From positions 1 to 36,760 of the forward strand of contig JASHOO010000424.1 of the NCBI GenBank assembly GCA_030041035.1: a DNA stretch of 36,760 nucleotides, given 5' to 3'. Origin of the DNA: Bryobacteraceae bacterium. Its GTDB lineage: Bacteria; Acidobacteriota; Terriglobia; Bryobacterales; Bryobacteraceae. This document shows positions 17,363-25,570 of the stretch, piece by piece; position 1 is the first letter of the stretch, and every line of letters begins with the position of its first letter. The notes under the pieces were generated by a model. It was not told the origin of the DNA and did no database searches. It worked only from the letters and a program-made list of their open reading frames with translations. The position numbers and the translations under genes are program-made.

Positions 17363-17959
17363 ATGGCTACCCTCGAAACGCCTCCGGGCGCGCATGCGCC
17401 GGAAACCAAACCCAATCCTAAACCCAGCTTAGCTGATGCACTCAAAAAGATTTTCACCAGCGACGATCCCGACCCTGAGCGCATAATCGCGCGCCGCCGG
17501 CGCTTCGTCATGGCGGGCATTCTAGGTTTCCTGGGCGTAAATTTCCTGATGTTCCTCCGGTTCTTTTTTCCGCGGGCGCTTTACGAGCCAAAGACCAGAT
17601 TTCTGATCGGCTATCCCTCCGATTTCGGTTACGGAGTCGATACCAAGTTCCAGAACACGCACCGCATCTGGGTGGTGCGCAACACGGAGGGCATCTTTGT
17701 GATTTCTGCGGTCTGCACGCACCTCGGCTGCACGCCTGACTGGAAGCCGGCCGAGAACAAGTTCAAATGCCCGTGTCACGGCTCGGGTTACGATCCCGAG
17801 GGCATCAACTTCGAAGGGCCGGCGCCGCGCCCCATGGACCGTGCGCACGTGGAACTGACCCCCGAAGGGCAGATTGAAGTGGATCTCAGCCACCTCTACC
17901 GGTGGCCCAAAGGAGAGCGCGATGAATTCAACGACCCCGGCGCGATCCTCCACGTTTAA
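17363..17959 (+). CDS. Rieske [2Fe-2S] protein of a cytochrome b complex
   Basis: A 198-residue membrane-anchored iron-sulfur protein that takes the first electron from quinol in a cytochrome bc/b6f-type complex. The start is the ATG at 17363 behind AGGG. A polar N-terminal tail (1-45) is followed by one membrane anchor (about 47-70) and a periplasmic Rieske fold. Cluster ligands are Cys118 and His120 (CTHLGC) and Cys136 and His139 (CPCHGS); Cys123 and Cys138 would form the stabilising disulfide. The two boxes are separated by the usual 15 residues. It is the first gene of a nine-gene operon and is followed after 17 bases by cytochrome b. Confidence 0.96.
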   Translation: MATLETPPGAHAPETKPNPKPSLADALKKIFTSDDPDPERIIARRRRFVMAGILGFLGVNFLMFLRFFFPRALYEPKTRFLIGYPSDFGYGVDTKFQNTHRIWVVRNTEGIFVISAVCTHLGCTPDWKPAENKFKCPCHGSGYDPEGINFEGPAPRPMDRAHVELTPEGQIEVDLSHLYRWPKGERDEFNDPGAILHV

Positions 17960-17976
17960 CAATCCGGAGACAAACC

Positions 17977-18912
17977 ATGGCTGAAGGAAATGGAAGCAAG
18001 GGAACGGGCGGCAACGGAGCCGGCGGTTCTGGCCAGAACGGCGGCAAGAAGAGCCCGGTCAGCGTGCTGGTGGAAGGCGCCAAAGCAGTCGGAGCGCAGG
18101 CCGCTGAAGAGATCAAGGCACTCCAACAGCCCGAGAAGACCGATGTGTGGAAGTCCGTGCTGCGGGTCAAGCACGATGAGACCCCGCGCAGCCGTGCACT
18201 GGGTGTTCTCAGCAACGTCTTTCTGCACCTGCATCCGGCGAAGATCAACCGCGATGCTGTAGCCTACAGCTACACCTGGGGCATGGGCGGTATGACGTTC
18301 TACGTTTACATCACGCTGGTGTTCACGGGAACGCTGTTAATGTTCTACTACCACCCTTCGAAGGTCGTGGCCTTCCGCGACATTTTGTACCTGGAGCATG
18401 ACGTGCCTTTCGGCAAGCTGCTGCGCAACATGCACCGCTGGGGCGCGCACCTGATGGTCATCATGGTGGAGCTGCACATGTTCCGCGTGTTCCTGACGGG
18501 ATCGTACAAAAAGCCGCGGCAGTTCAACTGGGTGGTGGGCGTGATTCTCCTGGTGCTGACTTTGCTGCTGAGCTTCACCGGGTATCTGCTGCCTGACGAT
18601 CAGCTCGGCTTCTGGGCCGTCACCGTGGGAACCAACATGGCGCGCGCCACCCCGCTTTTAGGCCACGACGGGCCGTTCGGACATCAGTTCGGCATGACCC
18701 CCTTTAACGATGTCCGATTTGGATTGCTGGGAGGCTCCATCGTCGATTCGAACGCGCTGCTGCGCGCTTACATCTGGCACTGCGTGGCCATCCCCATCAT
18801 TGCCTCGGCCTTCATGGTGGTGCACTTCTGGCGCGTGCGGAAGGACGGCGGCATCTCCGGACCTGCGCCCGTGCAGCTCGAGAGCGAGATCAAAGAGCCG
18901 CGAAAACTCTAG
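17977..18912 (+). CDS. Cytochrome b, N-terminal (b6-like) half
   Basis: A 311-residue diheme cytochrome b corresponding to cytochrome b6 or the N-terminal half of cytochrome b. The first about 90 residues are a polar Gly-rich, then charged extension, starting MAEGNGSKG. Heme ligand pairs are His153/His167 (13 residues between) and His268/His283 (14 between); the 14-residue spacing is the b6-type signature. The region equivalent to the cytochrome b6 heme c(i) Cys35 reads TWGMGG, with no Cys, so covalent heme c(i) attachment is not expected. [21 protein letters not shown] and [15 protein letters not shown] align readily with b6. The stop is 12 bases before the subunit IV-like gene. Confidence 0.95.
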   Translation: MAEGNGSKGTGGNGAGGSGQNGGKKSPVSVLVEGAKAVGAQAAEEIKALQQPEKTDVWKSVLRVKHDETPRSRALGVLSNVFLHLHPAKINRDAVAYSYTWGMGGMTFYVYITLVFTGTLLMFYYHPSKVVAFRDILYLEHDVPFGKLLRNMHRWGAHLMVIMVELHMFRVFLTGSYKKPRQFNWVVGVILLVLTLLLSFTGYLLPDDQLGFWAVTVGTNMARATPLLGHDGPFGHQFGMTPFNDVRFGLLGGSIVDSNALLRAYIWHCVAIPIIASAFMVVHFWRVRKDGGISGPAPVQLESEIKEPRKL

Positions 18913-18924
18913 GGAGAAAGCGCA

Positions 18925-19860
18925 ATGGATTTCCATCAACTCTGGAGCATCTTCAGCACACCGGACAATGTCCCCATCGTGCTGCTCATGATCGTGGTGC
19001 CGTTTTACACCTGGTACGGCCTGCGGCAGGCCTTTGCCAACGACAAGTTGATCGGGGAACTCGAGGCAAATCCCGCCCTGGCCAAGACGCACCATCGCAA
19101 GACACAACCCTGGAAACCGGGCTGGGTCAAGGAAGTGCACGTTTGGCCGTATCTGCTGCGTATCGAGTTTCTGGCAGCCATCATTGTGACCCTCATTCTG
19201 ATGGTGTGGTCGATCACGCTGAATGCGCCGCTCGAAGAGCCCTCCAACCCAACCCTGACTATGAATCCCGCCAAGGCGCCCTGGTACTTCCTCGGGTTGC
19301 AGGAGATGCTGGTGTACTTCGATCCCTGGATCGCCGGCGTGATGATGCCAAGCCTCATCATTGTCGGCCTGATGGTGATCCCCTATATCGACGAGAACCC
19401 GCTCGGCAACGGCTATTACACCTACAAGCAGCGCAAATTCGCCATCTGGACTTTTATTTTCGGTTTCATCATTTTGTGGGTCACCATGATTGTTATCGGC
19501 ACGCTGATCCGCGGCCCCGGCTGGATGTGGTTCTGGCCCGGCACTACCTGGGACCACAATCGCCTGGAGTTCACGGTGAACCGCGATCTGCCGGATGTTT
19601 TCGGAATCAAGGGCCGGATCGCGAAAATTATTTTTGGTGCGATTGTAGTGGGCATTTACGGCGTGGTGGCGGCTATCGGCATTCACAAGCTGATGAACGT
19701 GACGTCGTTCGCCAAGAAGATTTACAAGCGCATGAGCCTGCTTCAGGTGGCCACCATGCAGTTGTTCCTGATCTGCATGCTGGCGCTGCCCATCAAGATG
19801 ATCGCGCGCCTGCTATTCCGCATCAAGTACGTTTGGGTGACGCCCTGGTTTAACGTATGA
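18925..19860 (+). CDS. Cytochrome b C-terminal half, subunit IV-like, with C-terminal extension
   Basis: A 311-residue membrane protein equivalent to cytochrome b6f subunit IV (about 160 residues), so it is nearly twice as long. The quinol-site motif PEWY of the family is APWY here (residues 118-121, in NPAKAPWYFLGLQEMLVYFDPW), lacking the glutamate. The core has a first hydrophobic segment near residues 15-33 and further ones at about 77-97, 132-152 and 173-195. An extra C-terminal part (about 230-311) carries two more hydrophobic segments. It overlaps the octaheme cytochrome gene by ATGA. Together with the previous gene it makes a split cytochrome b, as in b6f complexes and many menaquinol-oxidising bacteria. 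Confidence 0.93.
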   Translation: MDFHQLWSIFSTPDNVPIVLLMIVVPFYTWYGLRQAFANDKLIGELEANPALAKTHHRKTQPWKPGWVKEVHVWPYLLRIEFLAAIIVTLILMVWSITLNAPLEEPSNPTLTMNPAKAPWYFLGLQEMLVYFDPWIAGVMMPSLIIVGLMVIPYIDENPLGNGYYTYKQRKFAIWTFIFGFIILWVTMIVIGTLIRGPGWMWFWPGTTWDHNRLEFTVNRDLPDVFGIKGRIAKIIFGAIVVGIYGVVAAIGIHKLMNVTSFAKKIYKRMSLLQVATMQLFLICMLALPIKMIARLLFRIKYVWVTPWFNV

Positions 19861-22800
19861 GCGACCAACCGCGACAGGACCAAGATCAAGACCCGGTGGT
19901 CAATTCTTCGCTGAGCCGCGCCCTCTTTATTTGGTCGGCTTTGGCGTTGCTCTCGCTCGGCTGGGGGCTCTACGACGAGATCTACGGCATCCGGCCTTGG
20001 AAAACCTATGAGAGCCGGTTCGTTACGCTGTATACGCATTATCTGCGGAGCGTCCGGCCCCATGAAACAGCCTTCGAGAAGCAAATCAAGGCCGAGCCCG
20101 ACTACCAGAAACTCGACCACGAGGCGGAGGCCGCGCGCCTGGCGGTTGCCGATAAGGTCAAAGCGATTGACTTCGAAGTGACCCAGGTGCTGGTGCCCCA
20201 GACCCTGGCGCTCAACGATCCGTTCCAGGAAGTGCGCAGCCACATCGGCTCATTGACCTATCAGATTGAAACTACCGATAGTGAGAGCTCGAAGGAATCG
20301 AAGCGGCGCGAGATCGCCGAGATTCAGAAGGAGGTGCGCCAGGTAAAGCTGCCGCTGCCAGACGGCTCGACGAAAACCGTATCCTACACGTTCGGGCAGA
20401 TGGACCACGACCTCACCGCCTGGAAAGCGAGAAAGGCGGAGATACTACAGCAACGGGTGGAACTGCTTAAGCCTTACACCGAACTGGCCGCCGAGCGCGA
20501 CCAGTATCTCTCCGACCGCATCGCCGACGTGAGCTCCGCCACTTTGACCGGCCTCGTGAACAAGATGCAGGACTTCGACATCCGGATCATCCAGATTCAT
20601 ATCAAGGACATTGACTTGGTTGATCGCTGCGAATCCTGCCATCTCGGGACCCGCGAGCCCGTCACGCTGACCAAGGCGGCCATGGGAGGCGAGGAGGTTT
20701 ACGTCAGCCATCCCGAAAAGGAACTCTTGAAGATTCACGATCCCGAGAAATTCGGCTGCACGCCTTGCCACGGTGGCAACGGCGTGGCGGTGGATTCGAT
20801 CGAGAAAGCGCACGGATTGAACGAACACTGGCTGTGGCCGCTCTATACGCGCGCCAACTTTGACGCCGGTTGCCAGCAGTGCCACGTGAAGGAAATCGTC
20901 ACCGAGATGGCGGATACGCTGAATGCGGGGCGCGAAACCTTCCGCCGGCGCGGCTGCATGGGCTGCCATCGGTACGAGGGTTTCGACCGCGAACCCGACG
21001 AGATGACCGCGGTCACGCAACAGATCCGCCAGCTCGAGCAGCAAAAGGCCGAATGGACGCGTGAGATCGGCTTCACCACCGACAAAGCCGATAAGACGCG
21101 CAGCAACGAGGAAGCCGAGCGGCTCTATCAGCACGCCAACGATTTGAAAGTTCGCATTACCGGACTGGATGCCCAGATCGAGCAGGCTGATATGCGCTCA
21201 AGCGACCTGATTAAAGAAGTGAAGAAGGTCGGACCCAGCCTCAAAGAAGTCCGCATGAAGATGCACAAGGAGTGGATTCCGGTCTGGCTGGAGGATCCAC
21301 ACAAGTGGCGGCCCGGAACAAAAATGCCCACGTTCCGTCTGGATCAGGAGGAGATCCATGCCATCGCCGCATTCATCTGGCAGTCGGGCGCAACGGGCAA
21401 CTTGCCGTCGCAGCCACCAGGCGACCCCGTGAAAGGGAAAGAAGCTTTTGAGACCCGCGGCTGTATGGCCTGCCATTCGATGGGAGAAGGTAGCGGCCGC
21501 CAGGGTGGGGACTTTGCCGCCAACCTGAGCCGCGTGGGCGAGAAGGACAACTATGACTATCTCGTGCGGTGGATTCACAATCCACGAGAGCGCACGCTGC
21601 CCTACTGCCCGTTCGAGAAGCGAGACCTGACGGAGGAAGACTATAAGAGGAAGGGCCTGCCGTTCGTCTTCGACATGGATCACGACAAGTGCCCCAATGA
21701 CGGCCACCAACTGCAGGTCGAGCAGATGACTCCCATGCCCAGTTTGCGCCTCAGCATCGAGGAAGCACGCGATATCGCCAGCTACCTGATGACGCGCAAG
21801 CATGAAGGAGCAACCTATGCTGCCGCCGGCTACCTGGATGATCCGAAACTCAAGGCGCGTGGCCTGTTTCTGGTTCGCTATTACGGCTGCGCCGCTTGCC
21901 ACGAGATTGCGGGCCTGGAGGAAGAGCAACGCATCGGCACCGAGCTGACCAAAGAGGGTTCCAAGCCGATCGAGCGCTTGGATTTCGCCCTGCTCGGGCA
22001 CGAAGCCGAACGCGAGGGCTGGTATACGCATAAGGGCTTCTTCGAGCACAAGCTTGAAAATCCGGCCGTGTATGACCAGGGCAAGGAGAAGCCGAACAAG
22101 CTCGACCGGCTGAAGATGCCGAACTTCAACCTCTCGAAGCCGGAGATCGATCAGGTCACGACTTTCCTGCTCGGTTCGGTGGATTCCGCATTGCCCGAGC
22201 GTTACCAGTTCAACCCTACCGATCAGCGCCAGGACATCATTGAAGGCTGGTGGGTGATTCGCAAATACAACTGCATGGGCTGCCACCAGGTGCATGTCGG
22301 TCAGACCACGGTTTTCATGACATTGCCCCGTTATCAGGATCCCGACTGGAAGGATCAGAAGCCGCCTAGCCTCATTGGCGAGGGTGCACGCGTCAATCCG
22401 CAGTGGCTGATGCGCTTCCTGTCCAATCCGTCGTTGAACGATACCGATACAAACCGCGACGGCGTGCGACAATATCTCAAAGCCCGCATGCCAACTTTCT
22501 ACTTCTCCAGCGGAGAGATCCAGAAATTGGTGCGCTTCTTTGCAGCCATGTCGTACCAGGCGTCGCCTTACATCGCACCCAAAATGGAAGTGGTGACCGA
22601 CCAGGAGCGCACCATGGCGCGACAGTTGTTCTCGAGCGAAGGCGCGCCGTGCCTGAAATGTCACATGACCGGCGATGCGAAGCATGATGCACACGCCACC
22701 GCCCCCAACTTCTTGATAGCCCGGGAAAGACTCAAGGCCGGCTGGACCGAGCGCTGGATTGTGCATCCCGAAATGATGCAGCCCGGCACGGCGATGCCGT

Positions 22801-22973
22801 CGGGCCTGTTCCGCCGGGATGGAGACCGCTGGATCTTTGCCGGGCCGACGCCCGCCAGTTTCCAGCATTACACCGGCGATCACGCCGATCTGCTGGTGCG
22901 TTACATGTTCCAGTTCACTCCGGACGAGCTGAATCGCCTGCGTGTCAGTGCTGGCTCGGGAGCCGGACGTTGA
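19857..22973 (+). CDS. Membrane-anchored octaheme cytochrome c, 1038 residues
   Basis: A large c-type cytochrome with eight CxxCH heme sites at Cys258, 301, 339, 367, 536, 678, 806 and 932. Residues about 20-43 are one hydrophobic anchor without a cleavage site; residues about 75-250 are charged and helical or coiled-coil. Hemes 1-3 lie close together and lack nearby Met ligands. Hemes 4-8 each look like class I cytochrome c domains, with later Met ligands Met490, 627, 754, 878 and 980 (in KMPTF, PMPSL, KMPNF, RMPTF and AMPSG), most followed by a typical C-terminal helix. Heme 4's domain contains a coiled-coil insertion (about 380-475). Its place directly after the split cytochrome b, overlapping by four bases, suggests it replaces cytochrome c1 or f as the electron exit. 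Confidence 0.93.
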   Translation: MSDQPRQDQDQDPVVNSSLSRALFIWSALALLSLGWGLYDEIYGIRPWKTYESRFVTLYTHYLRSVRPHETAFEKQIKAEPDYQKLDHEAEAARLAVADKVKAIDFEVTQVLVPQTLALNDPFQEVRSHIGSLTYQIETTDSESSKESKRREIAEIQKEVRQVKLPLPDGSTKTVSYTFGQMDHDLTAWKARKAEILQQRVELLKPYTELAAERDQYLSDRIADVSSATLTGLVNKMQDFDIRIIQIHIKDIDLVDRCESCHLGTREPVTLTKAAMGGEEVYVSHPEKELLKIHDPEKFGCTPCHGGNGVAVDSIEKAHGLNEHWLWPLYTRANFDAGCQQCHVKEIVTEMADTLNAGRETFRRRGCMGCHRYEGFDREPDEMTAVTQQIRQLEQQKAEWTREIGFTTDKADKTRSNEEAERLYQHANDLKVRITGLDAQIEQADMRSSDLIKEVKKVGPSLKEVRMKMHKEWIPVWLEDPHKWRPGTKMPTFRLDQEEIHAIAAFIWQSGATGNLPSQPPGDPVKGKEAFETRGCMACHSMGEGSGRQGGDFAANLSRVGEKDNYDYLVRWIHNPRERTLPYCPFEKRDLTEEDYKRKGLPFVFDMDHDKCPNDGHQLQVEQMTPMPSLRLSIEEARDIASYLMTRKHEGATYAAAGYLDDPKLKARGLFLVRYYGCAACHEIAGLEEEQRIGTELTKEGSKPIERLDFALLGHEAEREGWYTHKGFFEHKLENPAVYDQGKEKPNKLDRLKMPNFNLSKPEIDQVTTFLLGSVDSALPERYQFNPTDQRQDIIEGWWVIRKYNCMGCHQVHVGQTTVFMTLPRYQDPDWKDQKPPSLIGEGARVNPQWLMRFLSNPSLNDTDTNRDGVRQYLKARMPTFYFSSGEIQKLVRFFAAMSYQASPYIAPKMEVVTDQERTMARQLFSSEGAPCLKCHMTGDAKHDAHATAPNFLIARERLKAGWTERWIVHPEMMQPGTAMPSGLFRRDGDRWIFAGPTPASFQHYTGDHADLLVRYMFQFTPDELNRLRVSAGSGAGR

Positions 22974-23006
22974 TGATGTCTTTTAGAAGAGGAGAAGCTA
23001 CCTGAA

Positions 23007-23795
23007 ATGAACAGCATTTTTGTGAGTGTCCTGGCTGCGTCCGCGCTGTTTGTGGCCGGCTGCGGCGGAAGCAAGGCACCCGAGACCGCGAAAGAGGAGT
23101 CCGCCGCACCCGCGGCTACCGCTCCGCCCATCGACGAGGCCAATGCCGCGACCATCACCGGGAAAGTTGCATTCACCGGCGACAAGCCTACGATGCGGGC
23201 GATTGATATGTCGGCCAATCCCATTTGCGCACGTGCGCATGCGGGTTCGCCGCAGCATTCCGAGGAAGTGGTGGTCAACGGCAACGGCACCTTGAAGAAT
23301 GTTTTTGTCTGGATTAAGACCGGTGTGCCCGATCGCCAATGGCCCGTTCCCAGCACACCCGTGGAAATTGCGCAGAAGGGCTGCACCTACGGGCCGCACG
23401 TGATCGGTGTGATGGCGGGCCAGGATATCAAGATCGTCAATGATGATCCGACCAACCACAACATTCACCCCATGCCCAAGGTCAATCAGGAGTGGAATGA
23501 ATCGCAGCCGCCCAACGGCGATCCCAAGCTGAAGAAGTTCGCCCGCGAGGAAGTCATGATTCCGGTGAAGTGCAATGTGCACCCCTGGATGCGCGCCTAT
23601 ATCGGCGTTGTCAACCATCCCTTCTTCGCGATCACCGGCGACGACGGCACGTTCACGATCAAAGGTCTGCCGCCGGGCAAGTACACCATCGAAGCCTGGC
23701 ATGAGAAGTACGGCACGCAAGACGTCGACATCACCGTGGGTGCCAAGGAAAGCAAGACGCAGGACTTCGATTCCGCTCAGATGAAGACGAGCTAA
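23007..23795 (+). CDS. Cupredoxin-like lipoprotein, possible electron carrier
   Basis: A 262-residue predicted lipoprotein: short signal peptide with lipobox ending FVAGC (Cys19). After a charged linker comes a beta-rich region. Possible type 1 copper ligands are a histidine in TNHNIHP (His151 or His154), and Cys189, His192 and Met195 in KCNVHPWM; the C-x2-HPxM spacing is like amicyanin. The C-terminal part (about 205-262) resembles a carboxypeptidase regulatory-like beta domain (DDGTFTIKGLPPGKYTIEAWH). It lies 33 bases after the octaheme gene and two bases before ctaA. As the only likely mobile or tethered copper protein here it could accept electrons from the complex or serve copper delivery. 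Copper binding is inferred, not shown. Confidence 0.82.
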   Translation: MNSIFVSVLAASALFVAGCGGSKAPETAKEESAAPAATAPPIDEANAATITGKVAFTGDKPTMRAIDMSANPICARAHAGSPQHSEEVVVNGNGTLKNVFVWIKTGVPDRQWPVPSTPVEIAQKGCTYGPHVIGVMAGQDIKIVNDDPTNHNIHPMPKVNQEWNESQPPNGDPKLKKFAREEVMIPVKCNVHPWMRAYIGVVNHPFFAITGDDGTFTIKGLPPGKYTIEAWHEKYGTQDVDITVGAKESKTQDFDSAQMKTS

Positions 23796-23797
23796 GC

Positions 23798-24703
23798 ATG
23801 AACCAGGTTTTGCTGCACCGTTACGCGGTGCTGTGGTCGTTTTGCACGCTGTTTCTGGTTGTAGCGGGAGGTCTCGTCACCAGTAACGACGCGGGCCTCT
23901 CCGTTCCCGATTGGCCGCTCTCCTACGGCAAACTCATGCCGCCCATGGAAGGGAACATCTTCTACGAGCACGGTCACCGCATGGTGGCAACCACGGTCGG
24001 CCTGCTGACCATCGGGATGGTTGTCTGGCTCATGTGTGCCGAGCGCCGGCGCTGGTTGAAGAATCTGGGTTGGATCTCGCTTCTGGCGGTAATCGCGCAA
24101 GGCGTCCTGGGCGGCATGACGGTCATTTTCCTGCTGCCCAAGCCGGTCAGCATCGGCCACGCGTGCCTGGCGCAGCTTTTCTTTTCCACTACGGTGGCTA
24201 TTGCGCTTTTCACCTCCGGGGGCTGGCAACGCGGCCGCCAGTTTGTTGATGATTCCGGTGCGCCACCCCTGCACTGGCTCGCGCTGGCTGCGGCGGCGTG
24301 TGTGTTCCTGCAACTTGCCCTCGGCGCTGCCGCTCGCCATCAGGCCATCGGCATTCTTCCGCATGTAATCGGCGCGCTGCTGGCTACCGGTATGGTACTG
24401 TGGGTGACTGTGCGTGTCTTAATGCGCCATGCCGGGCACGATGCACTGCGCCGGTCCGCTTTGGCTGTACTATTCATTACAATCCTTCAGGTATTTCTCG
24501 GCATCGCAGCTTATATGAGCCGTGTTGCAACTGCCGAAGCTCCGCAACCCATGCCCGTGATGGTTGGGTTCACCGTAGCTCACGTTGCGGTGGGCGCGCT
24601 GACGCTCGCCTCGAGCGTCGTGCTGGCGATTCAGATTTTCCGCCATGTGCGGCGGCCGCTGGCTGAACTGCAGACGGAAGGCGTGGCGGTCCCATCTGCA
24701 TGA
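23798..24703 (+). CDS. ctaA: Heme A synthase (COX15/CtaA)
   Basis: A 301-residue membrane enzyme that oxidises the C8 methyl of heme O to the formyl group of heme A, needed for aa3-type oxidases. Eight hydrophobic segments in two homologous four-helix halves are visible. Conserved histidines that bind the two hemes lie at His60 (FYEHGHRM), His121 (IGHACLAQ), about His189 (ILPHVIGA) and His262 (VAHVAVGA). The N-terminal signature GGLVTSNDAGLSVPDWP is diagnostic. It overlaps ctaB by ATGA. Confidence 0.95.
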   Translation: MNQVLLHRYAVLWSFCTLFLVVAGGLVTSNDAGLSVPDWPLSYGKLMPPMEGNIFYEHGHRMVATTVGLLTIGMVVWLMCAERRRWLKNLGWISLLAVIAQGVLGGMTVIFLLPKPVSIGHACLAQLFFSTTVAIALFTSGGWQRGRQFVDDSGAPPLHWLALAAAACVFLQLALGAAARHQAIGILPHVIGALLATGMVLWVTVRVLMRHAGHDALRRSALAVLFITILQVFLGIAAYMSRVATAEAPQPMPVMVGFTVAHVAVGALTLASSVVLAIQIFRHVRRPLAELQTEGVAVPSA

Positions 24704-25563
24704 GAGACTACATCAGTCTCACCAAGCCGCGCATCACATGGCTCATCCTCATGAGCACGGGTGTGGGCTATTTCTTCGGCCTGCGCGGTTTGCCTCTTAC
24801 CCAGATCCATTGGTGGGCGTTGCTGCATACCATCATCGGAACGGGCCTCATTGCCTCCGGCACAGCCGCGCTCAATCAGTGGTACGAGCGTGAGGCCGAT
24901 GCGAAGATGCGGCGAACGTCGGATCGCCCGCTTCCTGCCGGGCGGCTCGACGCGAATCAGGCATTGGCGTTTGGTATCGCCTTGGCGTTTGCCGGCTTCG
25001 CCGAACTAGCCTGGTTTGTCAACGTACTGTCCGGCGTGCTCGGCATCGCAACGCTATTCGCTTACCTCTTCGTTTACACGCCGCTCAAGCAGCGCTCCTG
25101 GCTTTCCACCGCCGTGGGTGCTTTTCCCGGCGCCATGCCTCCCATCATCGGCTTCGCGGCTGCAGCGGGCACGCTCACCTCGCAAGCGTGGGTCTTGTTC
25201 GCGATCCTCTTTCTCTGGCAGTTTCCTCATTTCTATGCCATCGCCTGGATGTACCGCGATGACTACGCGCGCGCCGGCATTCGCATGCTGCCCGTGGTCG
25301 AGCCGGATGGCCACTCTACCGCGCGCCAAATCGTTCTATGTGCGTCGTTGCTGATTCCCGTCAGCCTGGCGCCAGGTTTGGTCGGCATGTCGGGTCGGAT
25401 GTATTTGCTCGGCGCGCTCGCCCTTGGTGTTTGGTTCCTTTATTCCGGCGTCCGCGCCGCCACCGAGCGGTCGCTTTTGCGGGCGCGCGGCGTGCTGCTG
25501 GCTTCCGTATTTTATCTTCCCCTGTTGTATGGCATCATGCTGCTCGACAGGCCTGGCCTGTAA
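24700..25563 (+). CDS. ctaB: Heme O synthase (protoheme IX farnesyltransferase, COX10/CtaB)
   Basis: A 287-residue UbiA-superfamily prenyltransferase that attaches farnesyl to heme B to make heme O, the substrate of the preceding ctaA product. The first Asp-rich motif is complete: Asn59, Glu63, Asp67, Met70, Arg72 and Thr73 in NQWYEREADAKMRRT, followed by SDRPLP. The second motif is in MYRDDYARAGIRMLPVV. About nine hydrophobic helices are present. The start overlaps the ctaA stop and the gene ends seven bases before the SCO gene. Confidence 0.96.
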   Translation: MRDYISLTKPRITWLILMSTGVGYFFGLRGLPLTQIHWWALLHTIIGTGLIASGTAALNQWYEREADAKMRRTSDRPLPAGRLDANQALAFGIALAFAGFAELAWFVNVLSGVLGIATLFAYLFVYTPLKQRSWLSTAVGAFPGAMPPIIGFAAAAGTLTSQAWVLFAILFLWQFPHFYAIAWMYRDDYARAGIRMLPVVEPDGHSTARQIVLCASLLIPVSLAPGLVGMSGRMYLLGALALGVWFLYSGVRAATERSLLRARGVLLASVFYLPLLYGIMLLDRPGL

Positions 25564-25570
25564 TTTTGAA

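Noticed and set aside
16264-17421. A 385-codon plus-strand frame spanning nuoC and the intergenic region
   Set aside because: Antisense to the well-supported nuoC and nuoD genes, low-complexity composition, no similarity to a known protein.
21198-22883. A 561-codon open frame on the minus strand inside the octaheme gene
   Set aside because: It lies wholly antisense to a protein with eight CxxCH motifs, has no recognisable domain, and long antisense frames are expected in GC-rich genes.
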